Source of the DNA: JAJRTA01 sp965603125
GTDB lineage: Bacteria; Zixibacteria; MSB-5A5; GN15; FEB-12
Length of the DNA: 64,000 nucleotides
Assembly: GCA_965603125.1 (NCBI GenBank)
Contig: CBFDBU010000003.1
Location: 62,001 to 126,000 of the forward strand
Reading direction: 5' to 3'
Shown here: in pieces, positions 52,983 to 61,927 of the stretch
Layout: every line of letters begins with the position of its first letter
Numbering within the stretch: the stretch's first letter is position 1
Translations under genes and position numbers: made by a program
Notes under the pieces: model-generated
The model's database searches: none
What the model was told of the DNA's origin: nothing
What the model saw: the letters and a program-made list of their open reading frames with translations, nothing else

Positions 52983-54277
52983 TGATCGCCAGGTATACAT
53001 TGCCGGAGATGGGGGCGCTCTGGACCGATGAGAACAAATACCGAACCTGGCTTAAGGTCGAAATCGAAGCAGCGCGGGCGATGGCAAGACACAAGATAAT
53101 CCCCCCTGCCGCCGCGAGGGCTATCGAGCGCAAAGCGGATTTCGACATCAACCGCATTGACGAAATTGAACGAGAGGTCAACCACGACGTCGTAGCCTTT
53201 CTGACTTCGGTCTCTGAGTTCGTCGGCGAAGAGGCCAGGTATCTGCATTTCGGCATGACGTCTTCGGATATGCTTGACACGGCGCTGTCGCTTAATATCA
53301 GGCACGCCTCGGCGATTATCGACAGGAAAACGGCGGGCGCCCTCAGGCGCATCAAGGCCCTGGCTCTCAAACACCGGATGACCCCCTGCATGGGACGCAC
53401 TCACGGCGTGCTGGCCGAACCGATGACGCTGGGACTCAAATTCGCGGTGTGGTATACCGAGTTGTCGCGTCGCAGGGAGCAGTTCCGGGCTGCTACCGAG
53501 ACCGTGGCGGTGGGCAAGCTCTCCGGCGCCGTGGGCAACTTCGCCAACCTTGACCCGAGGATTGAAACCGCGGTATGCAAGCGGCTGAAACTGCGGCCCG
53601 CCGAGGTTTCAACTCAGGTTGTCCAGAGGGACCGGCATGCCGAGTACCTGACCTCGCTGGCGCTGATGGCCTCGTCGCTGGAAAAATTCGCCACCGAGAT
53701 CCGCAACTTGCAACGGACCGAGATCGGCGAGATGGCCGAAGGATTCACCCGGGACCAGAAAGGGTCCTCGGCCATGCCGCACAAGAAAAACCCGATCACG
53801 GCCGAGCGGATAACGGGGTTGGCCCGGCTGCTGCGCGGTTACGCGCTGTCCGCAATGGAAAACATCGCCCTGTGGGGGGAGCGCGATATCGCCCACTCCT
53901 CAGTGGAGAGGGTCATCATTCCGGACGCCACAATCATTATTGACTATGTCCTTCACAAATTCATCGAGCTCCTGAGGGGACTGGTGATAAACGAGAAGCG
54001 GATGATGGAGAACGTCTTCTATCGCGGGGGAGTCGTGTTCTCGCAACGGCTGTTACTCAAGCTGACCGGTCCGGCGGGTTCCCGCGACACGGCCTACCGG
54101 ATGGTGCAGCGCAACGCGCTGGCTGCGGCCGAAGGGAAGGGGGCGTTCCACGAGTTGGTAAAGCGTGACGGCGAGATCCGAAAGTACTTAAGCGAGTCGG
54201 AGATCGACGGTTGCTTCGACTTGGCTTACTACACCAAGAACGTCGACAGCGTATTCAAAAGGGTGTTTGGGAAATGA
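52982..54277 (+). CDS. purB: Adenylosuccinate lyase
   Basis: A 431-residue enzyme of the fumarase/aspartase superfamily. Signature GSSAMPHKKNPITAERI, ARYLHFGMTSSDMLDTALS and GRTHGVLAEPMTLGLKF. It catalyses two steps of purine synthesis, giving AMP and AICAR. The ATG overlaps the stop of the aldolase gene, and the psd start lies inside its end. Confidence 0.97.
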   Translation: MIARYTLPEMGALWTDENKYRTWLKVEIEAARAMARHKIIPPAAARAIERKADFDINRIDEIEREVNHDVVAFLTSVSEFVGEEARYLHFGMTSSDMLDTALSLNIRHASAIIDRKTAGALRRIKALALKHRMTPCMGRTHGVLAEPMTLGLKFAVWYTELSRRREQFRAATETVAVGKLSGAVGNFANLDPRIETAVCKRLKLRPAEVSTQVVQRDRHAEYLTSLALMASSLEKFATEIRNLQRTEIGEMAEGFTRDQKGSSAMPHKKNPITAERITGLARLLRGYALSAMENIALWGERDIAHSSVERVIIPDATIIIDYVLHKFIELLRGLVINEKRMMENVFYRGGVVFSQRLLLKLTGPAGSRDTAYRMVQRNALAAAEGKGAFHELVKRDGEIRKYLSESEIDGCFDLAYYTKNVDSVFKRVFGK

Positions 54278-54978
54278 TTACCCGCGATGGACTGACACCG
54301 CTCCTGGTCATCTTCTGTGTGACCGCCGTGTTGCTGATGGTGGCCGTCAGGTGGGACAGCATGATATTTGCGTCTCTGGCGGGGTTGTTCGCGCTTCTCT
54401 GCGTTTGGTCTGTCTTCTTCTTTCGCGACCCCGAGCGGAGTTTTCCGCCCCAGGAAGGGATTCTCACCGCTCCCGCTGACGGCAGGATCTTAGGGATAGA
54501 AAAGATCGCCCATCACGATTACGTGGGCGGAGAAGCTCTGCGGATTTCCATCTTTCTTTCTGTGCTCGATGTCCACATCAACCGCATCCCGGCCGACGGG
54601 GTGGTCGATTTCGTAAGATACCAGCCGGGAAAGTTCTTTGTGGCATACTGCGATAAGGCTTCCCAGTTCAATGAACATACTCAGATAGGGATTATTACTT
54701 CATCCGGGCACAGGATACACGTAAAGCAGATAGCAGGAATCATCGCGCGGCGGATAGTGTGTCACTTGAACGCCGGTGACACCGTAACGGCTGGGGAGCG
54801 GTTCGGGATGATTCGCTTTGGCTCGCGGACAGAGCTTGTAATCCCATCCGACTCGCGGCTGCGAGTCAAGACGGGCGACCACGTCAAGGGAAGCCGGACG
54901 ATCCTGGGTTTCCTCCCGGAGCCTCTGGTCGCTGCCGACAGTGCAGAGAAGGCGACGGGGGAGAATGTCGAACTATAG
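54274..54978 (+). CDS. psd: Phosphatidylserine decarboxylase proenzyme
   Basis: The start is the ATG overlapping the purB TGA; an in-frame GTG at 54211 would sit inside purB. The 234-residue short-form enzyme has two membrane segments near the N-terminus and the self-cleavage site Gly183-Ser184 (RFGSRTELV), where Ser becomes the pyruvoyl group. FRDPERSFPPQEG, PADGRI, FLSVLDVHINRIPADG and GHRIHVKQIAGIIARRIV are conserved. It makes phosphatidylethanolamine from phosphatidylserine supplied by the next gene. Confidence 0.95.
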   Translation: MITRDGLTPLLVIFCVTAVLLMVAVRWDSMIFASLAGLFALLCVWSVFFFRDPERSFPPQEGILTAPADGRILGIEKIAHHDYVGGEALRISIFLSVLDVHINRIPADGVVDFVRYQPGKFFVAYCDKASQFNEHTQIGIITSSGHRIHVKQIAGIIARRIVCHLNAGDTVTAGERFGMIRFGSRTELVIPSDSRLRVKTGDHVKGSRTILGFLPEPLVAADSAEKATGENVEL

Positions 54979-55726
54979 GGGCATTTTCCCGGGAACCTTC
55001 ACCATGGGCAACGTGGTCTGCGGTTTCCTGGCCATTCTCTCGGCGTTTGAAGGTAACGTCACGACCGCCTGCTGGCTGGTTATCCTGGCCGCCTTTCTGG
55101 ATGCCCTGGACGGCAAGATCGCCCGCCTCAGCGGTGGCGCGTCGCGCTTTGGTGTTGAACTGGATTCGCTGGCCGATTTCCTCTCGTTCGGCGTGGCGCC
55201 GGCGGTTATTGTGTATTCCATCAAGCTTAGCGCACTGGGTAAGTGGGGCTGGTTGATTTCCGTCGTGTACATAATGGCGGCCTCGTACCGACTGGCGCGT
55301 TTCAACCTGCTGGCGGACACAGAGGAAAAGAAAGACTTCGTGGGATTGCCCGTTCCCGTGGCCGCGGTGATGCTGGTGTCGTTCATCATCTTCTCTTACG
55401 AGTTCTGGGGCGAGTTGCGGTACGGCCAGTTGCTGGTGTCGATGATTATCCTGTCTGCTTTCCTGATGGTCTCGCAAGTCCGGTACGACACCCTGCCCGA
55501 GCGCTTTGATACCACTGAGCGCCGAATCAAGCTGGGCATTCTGCTGCTGGCCGGGGCGGCTATCATATTCAGACCGAGACTGTTGTTGTTTCCATTCAGT
55601 GCCTCCTATATATTGTTCGGGATTGTCAGGGAGTTCTACCGGTTGTTCCACCGGAGTGTCGGCAGGGTGACCGGTCGCCCTTATCGAAAACGGAGAAACG
55701 ATAGGAAATCGGATCATGGACAGTAA
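54965..55726 (+). CDS. pssA: CDP-diacylglycerol-serine O-phosphatidyltransferase
   Basis: The start is the ATG at 54965 (GGGGGAGA just before it), overlapping the end of psd. The 253-residue membrane protein carries the CDP-alcohol phosphatidyltransferase signature DGKIAR-x8-G-x3-D-x3-D (DALDGKIARLSGGASRFGVELDSLADF). It makes phosphatidylserine; followed by Psd this forms the PE pathway. The C-terminus is rich in Arg and Lys. Confidence 0.95.
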   Translation: MSNYRGIFPGTFTMGNVVCGFLAILSAFEGNVTTACWLVILAAFLDALDGKIARLSGGASRFGVELDSLADFLSFGVAPAVIVYSIKLSALGKWGWLISVVYIMAASYRLARFNLLADTEEKKDFVGLPVPVAAVMLVSFIIFSYEFWGELRYGQLLVSMIILSAFLMVSQVRYDTLPERFDTTERRIKLGILLLAGAAIIFRPRLLLFPFSASYILFGIVREFYRLFHRSVGRVTGRPYRKRRNDRKSDHGQ

Positions 55727-55967
55727 CGAAAAGGCGGTTGTATACGTAAGGTTGAAAGAGGGCGTCCTGGACCCACAGGGACTGACGATCCACAAGGCGC
55801 TGCTCCAGATGGGCTACTCGGACTTCCTGTCGGTGCGGTCGGGCCGTTTCTTCGAATTGGAAATCAATTCCGAGTGCGCCGACATTGACAGGGAAATCGG
55901 CGAAGTTTGTTCTAAGCTTCTGGCCAACCCTGTCATCGAGGAGTTCACGGTGGAGAGAATCCGATGA
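55716..55967 (+). CDS. purS: Phosphoribosylformylglycinamidine synthase subunit PurS
   Basis: An 83-residue protein fitting PurS: VVYVRLKEGVLDPQGLTIHKALLQMGYSDFLSVRSGRFFELEI. It bridges PurQ and PurL. It overlaps pssA by 11 bases and purQ by four. A purL gene is not in the window. Confidence 0.95.
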   Translation: MDSNEKAVVYVRLKEGVLDPQGLTIHKALLQMGYSDFLSVRSGRFFELEINSECADIDREIGEVCSKLLANPVIEEFTVERIR

Positions 55968-56677
55968 AAGTGGGTGTGGTGACATTCCCCGGTTCCAACT
56001 GCGATTACGACGCCTATGCTGCCGTGAAGAGCGTTCTGAAGGAGGACGTGGAGTTCCTCTGGCACAAATCCACGGATCTGTGTGGCAGCGATATGGTGAT
56101 ACTCCCCGGCGGGTTTTCCTACGGGGACTATCTGCGGGCCGGAGCCATCGCGCGGTTTTCACCGCTGATGGAGGAGATTGTCCGGTTTGCGCACTCCGGG
56201 GGAATGGTCATGGGAGTGTGCAACGGGTTCCAGGTCCTGACCGAGTGCGGGCTTTTGCCCGGCGCTCTGATGCGTAACCGTCACCTGCGCTTCAGTTGCA
56301 AATATGTCTACCTGAGGGTCGAAAACAACGGCTCCCGGTTCACCGGCGCCTGCCGGCCGGGTGAGATTCTCAGGATTCCCATCGCTCACGGCGAGGGGAA
56401 TTATTACTATTTCGAGGACGATATCAGGCGTCTGGAGGACAGCGGCCAGGTGGTGTTTCGTTACGTTGACCATGACGGCAGGGTCACCGATGAAGCCAAC
56501 CCCAACGGATCGGCAAACAATATCGCCGGGATCATCAACCGGGAGGGAAACGTGCTGGGTATGATGCCGCATCCGGAGCGAGCGGTCGAGGACTTGCTGG
56601 GCTCGGCCGATGGCCTCAGAGTGTTTGAATCCGTACGGACGGCCTGTTTGGCGATGGCCGGGGCGGGTGGTAATTGA
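55964..56677 (+). CDS. purQ: Phosphoribosylformylglycinamidine synthase subunit PurQ (glutaminase)
   Basis: A 237-residue class I amidotransferase with the triad Cys86 (VMGVCNGFQ), His203 and Glu205 (MMPHPERAVE). VVTFPGSNCDYDAY and ILPGGFSYGDYLRAGAIA are typical of PurQ. Feeds ammonia to PurL. The stop overlaps the next gene's TTG (TTGA). Confidence 0.97.
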   Translation: MKVGVVTFPGSNCDYDAYAAVKSVLKEDVEFLWHKSTDLCGSDMVILPGGFSYGDYLRAGAIARFSPLMEEIVRFAHSGGMVMGVCNGFQVLTECGLLPGALMRNRHLRFSCKYVYLRVENNGSRFTGACRPGEILRIPIAHGEGNYYYFEDDIRRLEDSGQVVFRYVDHDGRVTDEANPNGSANNIAGIINREGNVLGMMPHPERAVEDLLGSADGLRVFESVRTACLAMAGAGGN

Positions 56678-56940
56678 AGGCCCGCGAAGTCACATTTATC
56701 GTGGTGGCCCTGATCTTAGGGGCGACAATCGGCGCGTTGATCGGTGACATTATCGCTTCCTTTCTGCCATCGGGCGCCGCCAAGATCGTCCTGAGCAAGT
56801 CAATCGAGATCGGGCTTGACACTATCAGGGTTGATTTCTACGCGATATCTCTTACCTTCGGACTGAGCTTGAGAATAAACTTCATGTCCGTATTGGTGGT
56901 TTTGTTAGTGATCGTCTACTTCAGATGGTGGTACTTATAA
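56674..56940 (+). CDS. DUF4321 small membrane protein
   Basis: An 88-residue protein with two membrane segments (VTFIVVALILGATIGALIGDII and LRINFMSVLVVLLVIVYFRWWYL) joined by a helix (VLSKSIEIGLDTIRVDFYAISLTFGL). It matches the DUF4321 family; no function is known. It starts with TTG overlapping the purQ stop and lies 27 bases before tatA. Confidence 0.8.
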   Translation: MKAREVTFIVVALILGATIGALIGDIIASFLPSGAAKIVLSKSIEIGLDTIRVDFYAISLTFGLSLRINFMSVLVVLLVIVYFRWWYL

Positions 56941-56967
56941 GCGGACCGGCTGGTCCGGAGGTGTTGC

Positions 56968-57192
56968 ATGTTTGGCTTGGGTCCATGGGAGTTGCTGTTG
57001 GTTTTTCTGGCGGTGCTCCTGTTGTTCGGGGCGAAGCGGCTCCCTGAGATTGCCGCCGGTCTTGGCAAGGGGATCAAGGAGTTCAAGAAGGCAGTGAAAG
57101 ATACCTCTCAGGAACTGAAGGGAACTCTCGACGAGGAACCTGAAAGCAAACCGAAATCCAAGCCCGACGCGAAAAACGACATCGAAAAATAA
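56968..57192 (+). CDS. tatA: Twin-arginine translocase subunit TatA
   Basis: A 74-residue protein: FGLGPWELLLVFLAVLLLFGAKRLPEIAAGLGKGIKEFKKAVKD has the membrane helix, the FGAKRLPE hinge and amphipathic helix of TatA/E, followed by a charged tail. It forms the pore for folded proteins; tatB and tatC are not in the window. The ribosome site is GGAGGTGTTGC. Confidence 0.95.
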   Translation: MFGLGPWELLLVFLAVLLLFGAKRLPEIAAGLGKGIKEFKKAVKDTSQELKGTLDEEPESKPKSKPDAKNDIEK

Positions 57193-57230
57193 GTCCGAGC
57201 GAAGGGACTGAAGACTCCGGTGATGTTAAG

Positions 57231-57689
57231 ATGAGCGACGGCTTCGCAAAGAACGATGCTGAAAAGATCGGCGGTGTCCTCGGCGCTGAGTCGGTGACGT
57301 TTGAGAAGGATCATTTCCGCCTCAAGCTCGACAACGCCGACGAAAAGCGCTCCCTGGTATTGCAGGTTTACCCCGAGGTCAGCCTGGGGAAGACCCGGGG
57401 CATGTTGGTTGTCGTGTATACCGGCAACTCCCATCTGCAGCTTCACAACTGCACCGGCTACGTGGTTTCCGACGAGCTTGGCGAGGTTACGTTTGTCGCT
57501 GAAACGCCAGGACGTCTGTCCGGGCTGGTGGTCGAGAGTGGTGCCTCATGTTCGCTCTACTCCAGCATTAACCGTGAACTCATCTCGTCTGATTTCACGC
57601 GACTGGGTGTTGAGGTGATGCTCTCCGGTGTGGCCCTGTCCCTGACCGAAGATATTCTTGCTGCCGATGACGACGACAGCGAAGGCTGA
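57231..57689 (+). CDS. Hypothetical protein, predicted beta-sandwich
   Basis: A 152-residue protein with no family I can name. It lacks a signal peptide and membrane segments. Its pattern is mostly strands (SVTFEKDHFRLKL, RSLVLQVYPEVSL, MLVVVYTGNSHLQLHNCTGYVVSDELGEVTFVAE). The C-terminus is acidic (AADDDDSEG). It sits 38 bases behind tatA on the same strand and probably ends the operon. No function is claimed. Confidence 0.65.
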   Translation: MSDGFAKNDAEKIGGVLGAESVTFEKDHFRLKLDNADEKRSLVLQVYPEVSLGKTRGMLVVVYTGNSHLQLHNCTGYVVSDELGEVTFVAETPGRLSGLVVESGASCSLYSSINRELISSDFTRLGVEVMLSGVALSLTEDILAADDDDSEG

Positions 57690-57810
57690 AACAGTTCGCC
57701 TGTGCTCGGTCCCGACACTTTCGTTCCTGTCTACACTTCCGTTGTATCGGTTGGTCAGCCACGTACCGTTCGGCACTGCCCCCATGATGTTTCCGGGATT
57801 CCACCATGAA

Positions 57811-57842
57811 TAAAAGGCCGCCCGGTATTGCCGGGTCGGCCT
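57811..57842 (-). terminator. Rho-independent terminator of the kinase operon
   Basis: Inverted repeat of AGGCCG/CGGCCT and CCGG/CCGG-type arms across 57815-57842, with one mismatch in the middle; on the minus strand the arm is followed by TTTTATT. Confidence 0.7.
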
Positions 57843-57883
57843 CTTGACGGAATACGTCGCTCTTGTTACTCGGGCCCGCTTCT

Positions 57884-60361
57884 TCAGTCTCTGGTGCTGA
57901 ACGCTTCCACGAAGTCGGACAGGTCGGTCATTATCTCGGATGCTTTCTGGTATCTCTCTGCCTTGTCCTTCTTGAGGGCGCGGTCTATGATGCGGTCAAA
58001 CAGCAGGGGAATCTGCGGATTGATGTTTGACGGCTTCTCCGGTTCATGGTTGAGCACCGAATACATCAGGGAGGTGATGTTCTCGCCCTTGAAGGGTCGT
58101 TTGCCCAACAGCAGTTCGTACATGACCACGCCAAGAGAGAACAGGTCGGCCCGGTGATCGGACTTCTGACCTTTGAGCTGTTCCGGAGAAATGTAGTTCG
58201 GTGTTCCCATGGCGATGCCGGTCTTGGTCATGGAACTGGAATCGACGCGGGCGATGCCGTAGTCCATGACCTTAGCGCGGTAATCTTTCAGGATCATTAT
58301 GTTGGCCGGTTTGATGTCGCGGTGGACGATGCCCTGTTCGTGAGCGTATTCGAGGGCGGAACAAATCTGCATGATGACCTGGGCGATAATCCGGTAGTTG
58401 AATTTGACCTTTTTCTTGATCATCTCCTCGAGGGTCTGTCCCTCAAGGCACTCCATGGCGATGTACTGCAGGTGTCCCTCCGAACCGACATCATAGATGG
58501 TGACGATGTTGGGGTGCGAGAGTTTCCCGGCCGCCTGGGCCTCGCGGTAGAGCCGCTCCTTGAGTTCGGCCAACTCTTCCGGATCGTTAACAAAATCCAG
58601 ACGGATGGTCTTGAGCGCGACCGGGCGGTTGATGGCCGGGTCTACACCCCGGTAAACCATTCCCATAGCTCCCTTGCCGAGAATGCTGCTCACCTTGTAG
58701 CGACCGAGGCTCTTGATTTCGCTGGTTTGCCCGAGCCCACCGGTGGCGTCCGCCGCAGCCGTCTGCGGTGGTGGTGCGGGAGCGTCCTCGGGAGCAGCCG
58801 GGGTCTCCGGAGCTATTTCCTCTTCGGGCGTCACTGTTGGCGGAGGGGAATCGGTTGTCCCCGGCTTGAGTGCCGCCGTTTCCTTGATGGGCGTCTCGGG
58901 AACACCCGGCGCCGCCGCCGTTTCATCAGTCTCTCTCCCCAGGTTGAGCGCCTGGTGGTCAAAGGGTTGGTGCTGAGAGGCGTCAATCATCGCCGTCGGC
59001 TGATTCTCCTGGTCATGCGTGGAGGCCCTGATCTCTCGCACCGGCACCGGCTCCACCGATGCCTGCGGGCGCTTACCGACGTCAACCTTGGGCAGCTTCG
59101 TTCTGGTCTTGTCGGTGGTCGCAACGACCTCGCACCGCAAGAGCGCGGAGTCCAGCAGGTACGATGCTACCATGAACAGGATCAGTTCCAGTCCGAAGTA
59201 TACGGTCTGTGGGGCCACACTGAAGGAACTGATAAGGAAGTAGTTCACGTTGGCGAGAATGATGAGCCCGCAGACGCATATCACGATGCGATACAGCTGC
59301 GAAACCTGGGGAAGGATAAAAGCGAAGACCGCTCCCAGCAGAAACAAGATAATCATGTCCAGGGCCACCCGATCATTTCTGACGGCGATCATGTTCTCGT
59401 TGATGATATTCTCAATTGCGGACGCCTTGATGATCAGTTCCGGCGTGCGGTCGCCTATCGGAGTGCGGAAAGCCTCGGTGAGGTCGGGGTCCGTGAGGCC
59501 CACCAGCACCATCTTGTTGCTGAGTCGTTTTAATTCGAAGTTCTCTCCGATAACGAGGGCGGCGGAATAGGATTTGAACGCTTCCGCCGGGAAATGAGTG
59601 ACAAAGAACTCGCTGCGATCGCCTGTCGGAATCCGTCTACTGTCGCCGAGGCGAACGTGCTGTCCCTCGATTATCGTCACGTCAACGGGGGAGACCTTGA
59701 GATAAGTCGCAGCAGCGATGAGCGAGATTGAAGGATAGTAGAAACCCTCGTAGTTCATCGCCAGCGGTTGGTGTCTGAGTACGCGGTCGTCGTCCGGCAT
59801 GGTGTAATCAAATCCCAGGCACGGGTCGTTCTGCAGCAACTTCTCCGCCGGGAGAAACACTTTCCTGACCTGAAGGCTGGACTCTTCATCCATCATTCCC
59901 AGCGGATTGTCAACCGCCATGGAATAGTCATACAGGTGATCGGGATTGTTGGTCTTGCTGCTGCGGTAGGTGGCGAGGGCGATATCGTAGGGGAGAATGA
60001 CGTTTTCCATCCAGCTCAACTGCCCCGCCAGAATACCGGTGTAACCGGCGCTGTCCTGGAAGGCGTCCTCGCCCAGTTCCAGATCGACCAGCATCGCCCC
60101 GGGTTCGGCGCCGGCGATTGCGGCCAGCAGATCGGCGATAAGGTCCCGGTTCCACGGCCAGGGGCCGAACTCATCCTGCGCCTTTTCGTCAATCGTGACC
60201 AGGACAATGTCGGCGCGGATGCCGTCGGGCGCGGTAAGATCGACCAGCAGGTCGGTTATTGACTGCTGGAGGCTTTGTAGCGGGCCGAAGCTGTTGACGT
60301 AGAGAATGACCACCAATATGGATATCAACAGGCACAGGATGTAGGATGAATACTTGCTCAT
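57884..60361 (-). CDS. CHASE2-domain Ser/Thr protein kinase
   Basis: An 825-residue transmembrane kinase. Membrane segment about 6-23; extracytoplasmic CHASE2 sensor about 30-330 (IVLVTIDEKAQDEFGPWPWNRDLIADLLAAI); three more membrane segments about 331-405; Pro/Glu-rich linker about 410-550; C-terminal Hanks-type kinase about 551-820. Seen: LGKGAMGMVYRG loop, VALK Lys584, HRDIKPAN (Asp682), D700-Y-G702 where DFG is usual, activation segment TKTGIAMGTPNYISPEQL. CHASE2 senses an external or periplasmic cue. It ends an operon whose other members are an FHA protein and a metallophosphoesterase. Confidence 0.92.
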   Translation of the reverse strand: MSKYSSYILCLLISILVVILYVNSFGPLQSLQQSITDLLVDLTAPDGIRADIVLVTIDEKAQDEFGPWPWNRDLIADLLAAIAGAEPGAMLVDLELGEDAFQDSAGYTGILAGQLSWMENVILPYDIALATYRSSKTNNPDHLYDYSMAVDNPLGMMDEESSLQVRKVFLPAEKLLQNDPCLGFDYTMPDDDRVLRHQPLAMNYEGFYYPSISLIAAATYLKVSPVDVTIIEGQHVRLGDSRRIPTGDRSEFFVTHFPAEAFKSYSAALVIGENFELKRLSNKMVLVGLTDPDLTEAFRTPIGDRTPELIIKASAIENIINENMIAVRNDRVALDMIILFLLGAVFAFILPQVSQLYRIVICVCGLIILANVNYFLISSFSVAPQTVYFGLELILFMVASYLLDSALLRCEVVATTDKTRTKLPKVDVGKRPQASVEPVPVREIRASTHDQENQPTAMIDASQHQPFDHQALNLGRETDETAAAPGVPETPIKETAALKPGTTDSPPPTVTPEEEIAPETPAAPEDAPAPPPQTAAADATGGLGQTSEIKSLGRYKVSSILGKGAMGMVYRGVDPAINRPVALKTIRLDFVNDPEELAELKERLYREAQAAGKLSHPNIVTIYDVGSEGHLQYIAMECLEGQTLEEMIKKKVKFNYRIIAQVIMQICSALEYAHEQGIVHRDIKPANIMILKDYRAKVMDYGIARVDSSSMTKTGIAMGTPNYISPEQLKGQKSDHRADLFSLGVVMYELLLGKRPFKGENITSLMYSVLNHEPEKPSNINPQIPLLFDRIIDRALKKDKAERYQKASEIMTDLSDFVEAFSTRD

Positions 60362-60373
60362 TTCTCCCTCGTA

Positions 60374-61102
60374 TCAGAGTCCCGCCGCGAGGCGGCTGAT
60401 TAACACTTCCGGCAATCCGGCCGTGGCCATTTTCTGCTGAGCCGCATCGATGTCGTATTCGACACGGTGGTAGAAAACGTCACCCTCGTCGCTGTCGAAA
60501 ACCACGTAACAGGCGCGGCGATCATTGTCGCGCGGCTGGCCCACCGATCCCACGTTGATCAGATACCGGCTCTCATCACCGACCTGGAACGTGTGCCCTG
60601 CCTGCGAGCGGATCCTTTTTCCGGGCCCGGCGCTGAATATCAGGGGCAGATGGGAATGGCCCATGAAGCCGATTTCGGTCTTGAGGTTCTGAAACGCCGC
60701 CACGGCTTCTTCTTCGGTGAAAATGTAGTGCCATTGCACGGGTTCCAGGGGTGAGGCGTGGACGAGATAGATATTGTCGAGCGTCTTGTCCATCTCAAAG
60801 TCCGCCATGATGGCCCGGTCGCTGTCTGTGAGTTGCGCCTGCGTCCATTCGACGGCTGCCCTTGCTGCGTTGTTGAATACGCCGCTTGACTGCAGACCCA
60901 GGGCGGTAAACTCGTGATTGCCCATTAGCTTGGTGTCGCACGTCCGGTCAATCATCTTCAGGCATGCCGCCGGGTCGGGTCCATAGCCCACCACATCGCC
61001 CAGGCAGTGTATCGAATCCACTTTACGCTTCTCGATGTCGGCCAGCACCGCCGTCAGGGCTTCCAGGTTACCGTGGATGTCGGAAACCAGGGCATGCTTC
61101 AT
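60374..61102 (-). CDS. Calcineurin-like metallophosphoesterase
   Basis: A 242-residue protein of the YfcE/MJ0936-like group. Metal motifs: D8-x-H10 (SDIHGN), D36 (LGDVVGYG), N62-H63 (MGNHEF) and later VHASP and FMGHSHLP. It is a two-metal phosphoesterase of unknown substrate. It lies between an FHA-domain gene (overlap 4 bases) and the kinase gene (gap 12), so it could oppose the kinase by dephosphorylating the same target, or act on a nucleotide signal. Confidence 0.85.
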   Translation of the reverse strand: MKHALVSDIHGNLEALTAVLADIEKRKVDSIHCLGDVVGYGPDPAACLKMIDRTCDTKLMGNHEFTALGLQSSGVFNNAARAAVEWTQAQLTDSDRAIMADFEMDKTLDNIYLVHASPLEPVQWHYIFTEEEAVAAFQNLKTEIGFMGHSHLPLIFSAGPGKRIRSQAGHTFQVGDESRYLINVGSVGQPRDNDRRACYVVFDSDEGDVFYHRVEYDIDAAQQKMATAGLPEVLISRLAAGL

Positions 61103-61797
61103 TGCGTCTTTCCTTCGACGAACTTGAAGGTAGTCTTGCCGACCGTTATCAGGTCCCCGTTCTTCAGCACGGCGCTGTTGACAGGCTCTCCGTTCACCAG
61201 GGTTTTCCCCTGCTTGCCGAGATTCACGAGCGAAAAGCCGTGCTCCTCTTTAATTATCTTGGCCTGGATGCCCGACAGCCAGAAACCCTTGGCCTGGACA
61301 TGCACGAACTTGGCCTTCCCGATAGTCGTCACCTCACGCTCCAGCCTGAATTCGGCAAAGGAGGAGTTCTCCATTCCCAGCAGGACGGAACCGCCGTATT
61401 TCTCGACAATTTGCCTCTCGATGGAGTCGTTTTCCAGGAGCTTTTTTTGCGCCTTGGTATTAAGTACCATAGTGCCGTCGAATCCGGCGCCGCCGTCCTG
61501 GTCTCGCGTCGTCTGGCTGTTGTAGACCAGTGAGTACTTGCCGATGGTGATGACATCGTCATCCCGAAGTACCTCTTCTGTGATCTTGCGGTTGTTTACG
61601 AAGGTACCGTTGAGGGACTCGTTGTCAATAACGACCGCGGCGTTGTCGTTGAACTCAATCATGGCGTGCTTTCGCGAAACGCCCCGGTTTTCCAGAACAA
61701 CGTCGTTGTCGTTGGTGCGACCGACGCTGATGCGCTTTTTCTCCGTGACGATCCGCTCAATCACCTTGTCTTCATACTTGACTACGATTTCCGGCAT
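61099..61797 (-). CDS. Double-FHA-domain protein
   Basis: A 232-residue protein. First FHA domain about 20-100: VGRTNDNDVVLENRGVSRKHAMIEF, with the phosphothreonine-binding GR..S..H and NGTFVN. Second about 140-230 is degenerate (TIGKAKFVHVQAKGFWLSGIQAKI...GKTLVNGEPV). A linker with THR-rich TMVLNTKAQ sits between and could be a kinase target. No signal peptide, so cytoplasmic. First gene of the minus-strand operon; a good AAAGGA ribosome site precedes the ATG. Confidence 0.9.
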   Translation of the reverse strand: MPEIVVKYEDKVIERIVTEKKRISVGRTNDNDVVLENRGVSRKHAMIEFNDNAAVVIDNESLNGTFVNNRKITEEVLRDDDVITIGKYSLVYNSQTTRDQDGGAGFDGTMVLNTKAQKKLLENDSIERQIVEKYGGSVLLGMENSSFAEFRLEREVTTIGKAKFVHVQAKGFWLSGIQAKIIKEEHGFSLVNLGKQGKTLVNGEPVNSAVLKNGDLITVGKTTFKFVEGKTQ

Positions 61798-61892
61798 GGG
61801 TGAGTCCTTTCGATATTTCTCACGCGCTCTTTCTCATAACTCGATGCAGGACCAAGAGTTGAGCCTATCTTCACAGGCTGCGGCACAGACCC

Positions 61893-61921
61893 TTGTTGTC
61901 TGCTGAGGGCACGGTTATATT
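61893..61921 (+). promoter_or_regulatory. Promoter of dusB, probably leaderless
   Basis: TTGTTG (61893-61898), 17-base spacer, TATATT (61916-61921), then six bases and the dusB ATG at 61928. No ribosome site is visible. Confidence 0.5.
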
Positions 61922-61927
61922 GTCGGC

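Noticed and set aside
58046..59533. Long open frame (495 codons) on the plus strand
   Set aside because: It lies entirely antisense to the kinase gene, shows no domain features, and is explained by the GC-rich codon pattern of the real gene.
40704..61885. The 13-base match GGCTGCGGCACAG at about 40708 and 61879, both before genes
   Set aside because: Dozens of chance 13-base matches are expected in a 64-kb window; no extended similarity or structure around them.
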